DNA of 15,325 bases, taken from positions 1 to 15,325 of the forward strand of contig DAIQOP010000078.1 of assembly GCA_036787815.1 (NCBI GenBank). Direction: 5' to 3'. The translations under genes were made by a program, and so were the position numbers. Positions 13,727 through 15,325 of this stretch are shown here, one piece after another. Under the pieces are notes generated by a model. The model saw only the letters and a program-made list of their open reading frames with translations, did no database searches and was not told the origin of the DNA. How positions within the stretch are numbered: the stretch's first letter is position 1; every line of letters starts with the position of its first letter. Origin of the DNA: DATBAK01 sp036787815. GTDB taxonomy: Bacteria > Actinomycetota > Acidimicrobiia > IMCC26256 > PALSA-610.

Positions 13727-15253
13727 GTGAGAGCTCCGCAAGTCCTGGTGACGGGAGCGACGGGATACGTCGGTGGTCGGCTGGTGCCCCGGCTGCTGCG
13801 TCGCGGCCACGCGGTCCGTTGCATGGCGCGGGATCCCGCGCGCTTGGCCGGTCGCCCCTGGCCGGGAGTCGAGATCGTCGAGGGCGATCTGGCGGAACCG
13901 GGTGCCGCGGAGCGCGCGCTGGAGGGGATCGACGTCGCCTACTACCTCGTGCACTCGATGACCCGGGGGGAGGCGTTCCGCGACCGCGACCGCGCGATGG
14001 CCGAGGCGTTCGGCACGGCGGCGAAACGAGCGGGCGTCCAACGGATCGTCTACCTCGGAGGACTGGGAGACCCGGCCGAGTTCCGCAGCATGCACTTGGC
14101 CTCACGCCAGGAGGTCGGTCGCGCCCTGGCCTCCTCCGGTGTGCCGGTGGTCGAGTTCCGGGCCGCGGTCATCGTGGGTTCCGGATCGGCCAGCTTCGAG
14201 ATGATCCGCTACCTGACGGAGCGCCTGCCCGTCATGATCACGCCGCGCTGGGTGGACACACGGTGCCAGCCGATCGGGGTGCGCGCCGTTCTCGATTACC
14301 TCATCGAGGCGCTCGAGATGCCCGACGCCCGAGGCGTGTACGAGATCGGCGGTCCCGACGTGTTGACCTACCGGGAGATGATGCTCGGTTACGCACGACT
14401 CCGCGGGCTCCATCGCCTGATCGTCACGTTTCCCGTGCCTCACCCCGAGTGGAGCGGTCACTTCGTCGACCTGATGACACCGATTCCCTATGCCATCGCG
14501 CGGCCGCTCGTGGAGAGCGTCCAAACCGAGGTGGTCGTGCGCGACGACCGGGCGTCGCGCGAGTTCGCCGTGCGGCCCCTGGGCTACGTCGAGTCGGTGG
14601 AGTTGGCGCTCAGCCGTGTGGCCAGTGACGAGGTCGAGACAACGTGGGCGTCCAGCCTGGCGAGCCTCGGCCCCGAGGTGCCCACCGGCCGCCAGCTCGC
14701 ACTGCACGAGGGCATGCTGTTCGAGCGTCATCGGACCCGGGTGGAGGCGTCTGCGGAACGGCTGTTCGACGTGATCTGCGCCCTCGGTGGCGACGACGGT
14801 TGGCCTGCGGGCAATGCGCTGTGGCAGTTGCGAGGTCTCGTCGACCGGATGTTCGGCGGCGTCGGCATGCGTCGGGGGCGTCGCCACCCCCGGGAGCTGT
14901 GCGTCGGCGAGCCGTTGGACTTCTGGCGCGTGGAAGCACTCGAGCCACCGCATCTCCTGCGACTCCGCGCCGAGATGAAGCTGCCCGGAACGGCGTGGCT
15001 CCAGTTCGAGGTCCTTCCCGACCCACGCGGCGCCCGACTCGAGCAAACCGCGTTCTTCGAGCCACGGGGTCTCCCGGGGTACCTCTACTGGTACGCCGTG
15101 CTGCCCTTCCACCGGTTCGTCTTCCCCGGCCTCGTCCACGCGGTGCGCGAGCGCGCCGAGTCGGCGAAACCGAGACGCGGTCCCCGATTCACGTCGGCCG
15201 CGACGGCGAGGCGGCACACGCCGCGGCGTCGCGACCGGTTGGCGGCCGGCTGA
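13727..15253 (+). CDS. NAD(P)H-binding SDR (NmrA/YbjT-like) fused to a DUF2867-type domain
   Basis: A 508-residue two-domain protein. Residues about 1-300 are an atypical/extended SDR of the NmrA/YbjT kind: the GATGYVGG dinucleotide motif (10-17), RDPARL (35-40), VEGDL (51-55), YYLVHSM (72-78), IVYLGGLG (107-114) and YEIGGPDVLTYREMM (205-219). Residues about 325-475 (LHEGMLFERHRTRV, ...LWQLRGLVDRMFGGVGMRRGRRHP, ...LRLRAEMKLPGTAWLQFEV, ...GLPGYLYWYAVLPFH) match the SRPBCC-like DUF2867 region found fused to such SDRs. The C-terminus is a basic, poorly conserved tail. The role is not established for this family; redox sensing or reduction of a hydrophobic ligand has been suggested by fold only. 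The GTG at 13727 is chosen because RAPQVLVTGATG is where the family begins; a CATGAT sequence (13715-13720) just upstream could be a weak leaderless -10. Confidence 0.88.
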   Translation: MRAPQVLVTGATGYVGGRLVPRLLRRGHAVRCMARDPARLAGRPWPGVEIVEGDLAEPGAAERALEGIDVAYYLVHSMTRGEAFRDRDRAMAEAFGTAAKRAGVQRIVYLGGLGDPAEFRSMHLASRQEVGRALASSGVPVVEFRAAVIVGSGSASFEMIRYLTERLPVMITPRWVDTRCQPIGVRAVLDYLIEALEMPDARGVYEIGGPDVLTYREMMLGYARLRGLHRLIVTFPVPHPEWSGHFVDLMTPIPYAIARPLVESVQTEVVVRDDRASREFAVRPLGYVESVELALSRVASDEVETTWASSLASLGPEVPTGRQLALHEGMLFERHRTRVEASAERLFDVICALGGDDGWPAGNALWQLRGLVDRMFGGVGMRRGRRHPRELCVGEPLDFWRVEALEPPHLLRLRAEMKLPGTAWLQFEVLPDPRGARLEQTAFFEPRGLPGYLYWYAVLPFHRFVFPGLVHAVRERAESAKPRRGPRFTSAATARRHTPRRRDRLAAG

Positions 15254-15271
15254 ACCGGCGCCTTCACCGAG

Positions 15272-15325
15272 TGGAGGTGATGGGACTTGAACTCCTGACG
15301 CTGGCGTAGTTGTCCGGATTGCGCA
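15272..15325 (-). other. tRNA-3'-end-like sequence at the window edge (partial or degenerate)
   Basis: On the minus strand the bases ending at 15272 read like a tRNA 3' half: an acceptor-like CACCTCCA (15272-15279) preceded by a T-loop-like TTCAAGT (15285-15291). The flanking T stem, AGGAG against CCCAT, pairs at only three of five positions, no clean anticodon arm can be drawn, and the 5' half would lie outside the window. It may be a degenerate tRNA, an attachment-site relic, or chance. Confidence 0.2.

Noticed and set aside
15280..15309. Mini-ORF after GGAGG at 15273 (MGLELLTLA)
   Set aside because: Only nine codons, with 2 bases between GGAGG and the ATG; no support as a gene.
1..15325. 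Search for CRISPR arrays, insertion sequences, toxin-antitoxin, defence or phage genes
   Set aside because: No regularly spaced repeats, transposase or integrase motifs, or paired small ORFs of those types were seen.

Overview
The window is GC-rich throughout, with codons strongly biased to G or C at the third position. It uses GTG as well as ATG starts, and several genes appear to be read from a TANNNT -10 box only 6-8 bases upstream of the start codon (leaderless or nearly so). With mycobacteria-like family content (KstR-type operator, steroid-clade-like P450, nitronate monooxygenase, HD-LuxR regulator, MacB/FtsX exporter), this suggests a chromosomal segment of an actinomycete, possibly from an uncultured or environmental lineage. 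That placement is inference; there is no rRNA or other taxonomic marker. I see no IS element, integrase, CRISPR array or toxin-antitoxin pair, and no gene-free stretch longer than about 190 bases.

Layout. (1) 1-1227, plus strand: the 3' end of a molybdopterin oxidoreductase, whose stop codon overlaps the ribosome binding site of an NADPH:quinone-reductase-like MDR enzyme. (2) 1260-3745, plus strand: a regulator with a degenerate HD half, an intact HD-GYP-like half and a LuxR-type DNA-binding domain, followed by a small SnoaL/NTF2-fold protein and a DsrE-fold protein with a CPVC motif. (3) 3767-7081, minus strand: a two-gene MacB/LolD-type ABC system (ATPase, then a large double-FtsX permease). 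Divergent from it is a secreted protein with seven propeller-like repeats (7266-8408). (4) 8490-13657: two divergent transcription units. To the left run a nitronate monooxygenase-type flavoprotein and then a cytochrome P450; to the right run a short-chain dehydrogenase, an alpha/beta-hydrolase-fold protein and a TauD/TfdA-type 2-oxoglutarate dioxygenase, the last two coupled by an ATGA overlap. (5) 13727-15253, plus strand: an NmrA/YbjT-like SDR fused to a DUF2867-type domain. The last 54 bases contain a weak tRNA-3'-end-like sequence on the minus strand that runs to the window edge.

How the parts may work together. The most informative signal is a perfect 14-bp palindrome, TAGAACGCGTTCTA (10877-10890), between the two divergent oxidative units. 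It fits the published KstR consensus TnnAACnnGTTnnA (the TetR-family repressor of actinobacterial sterol catabolism) and overlaps candidate promoters in both directions. P450 + flavin oxygenase + SDR + hydrolase + 2OG-dioxygenase under such an operator looks like an inducible module for oxidising a steroid-, terpenoid- or lipid-like substrate. The substrate cannot be read from the sequence, and I cannot match this gene combination to a named pathway. The other blocks look like independent neighbours.
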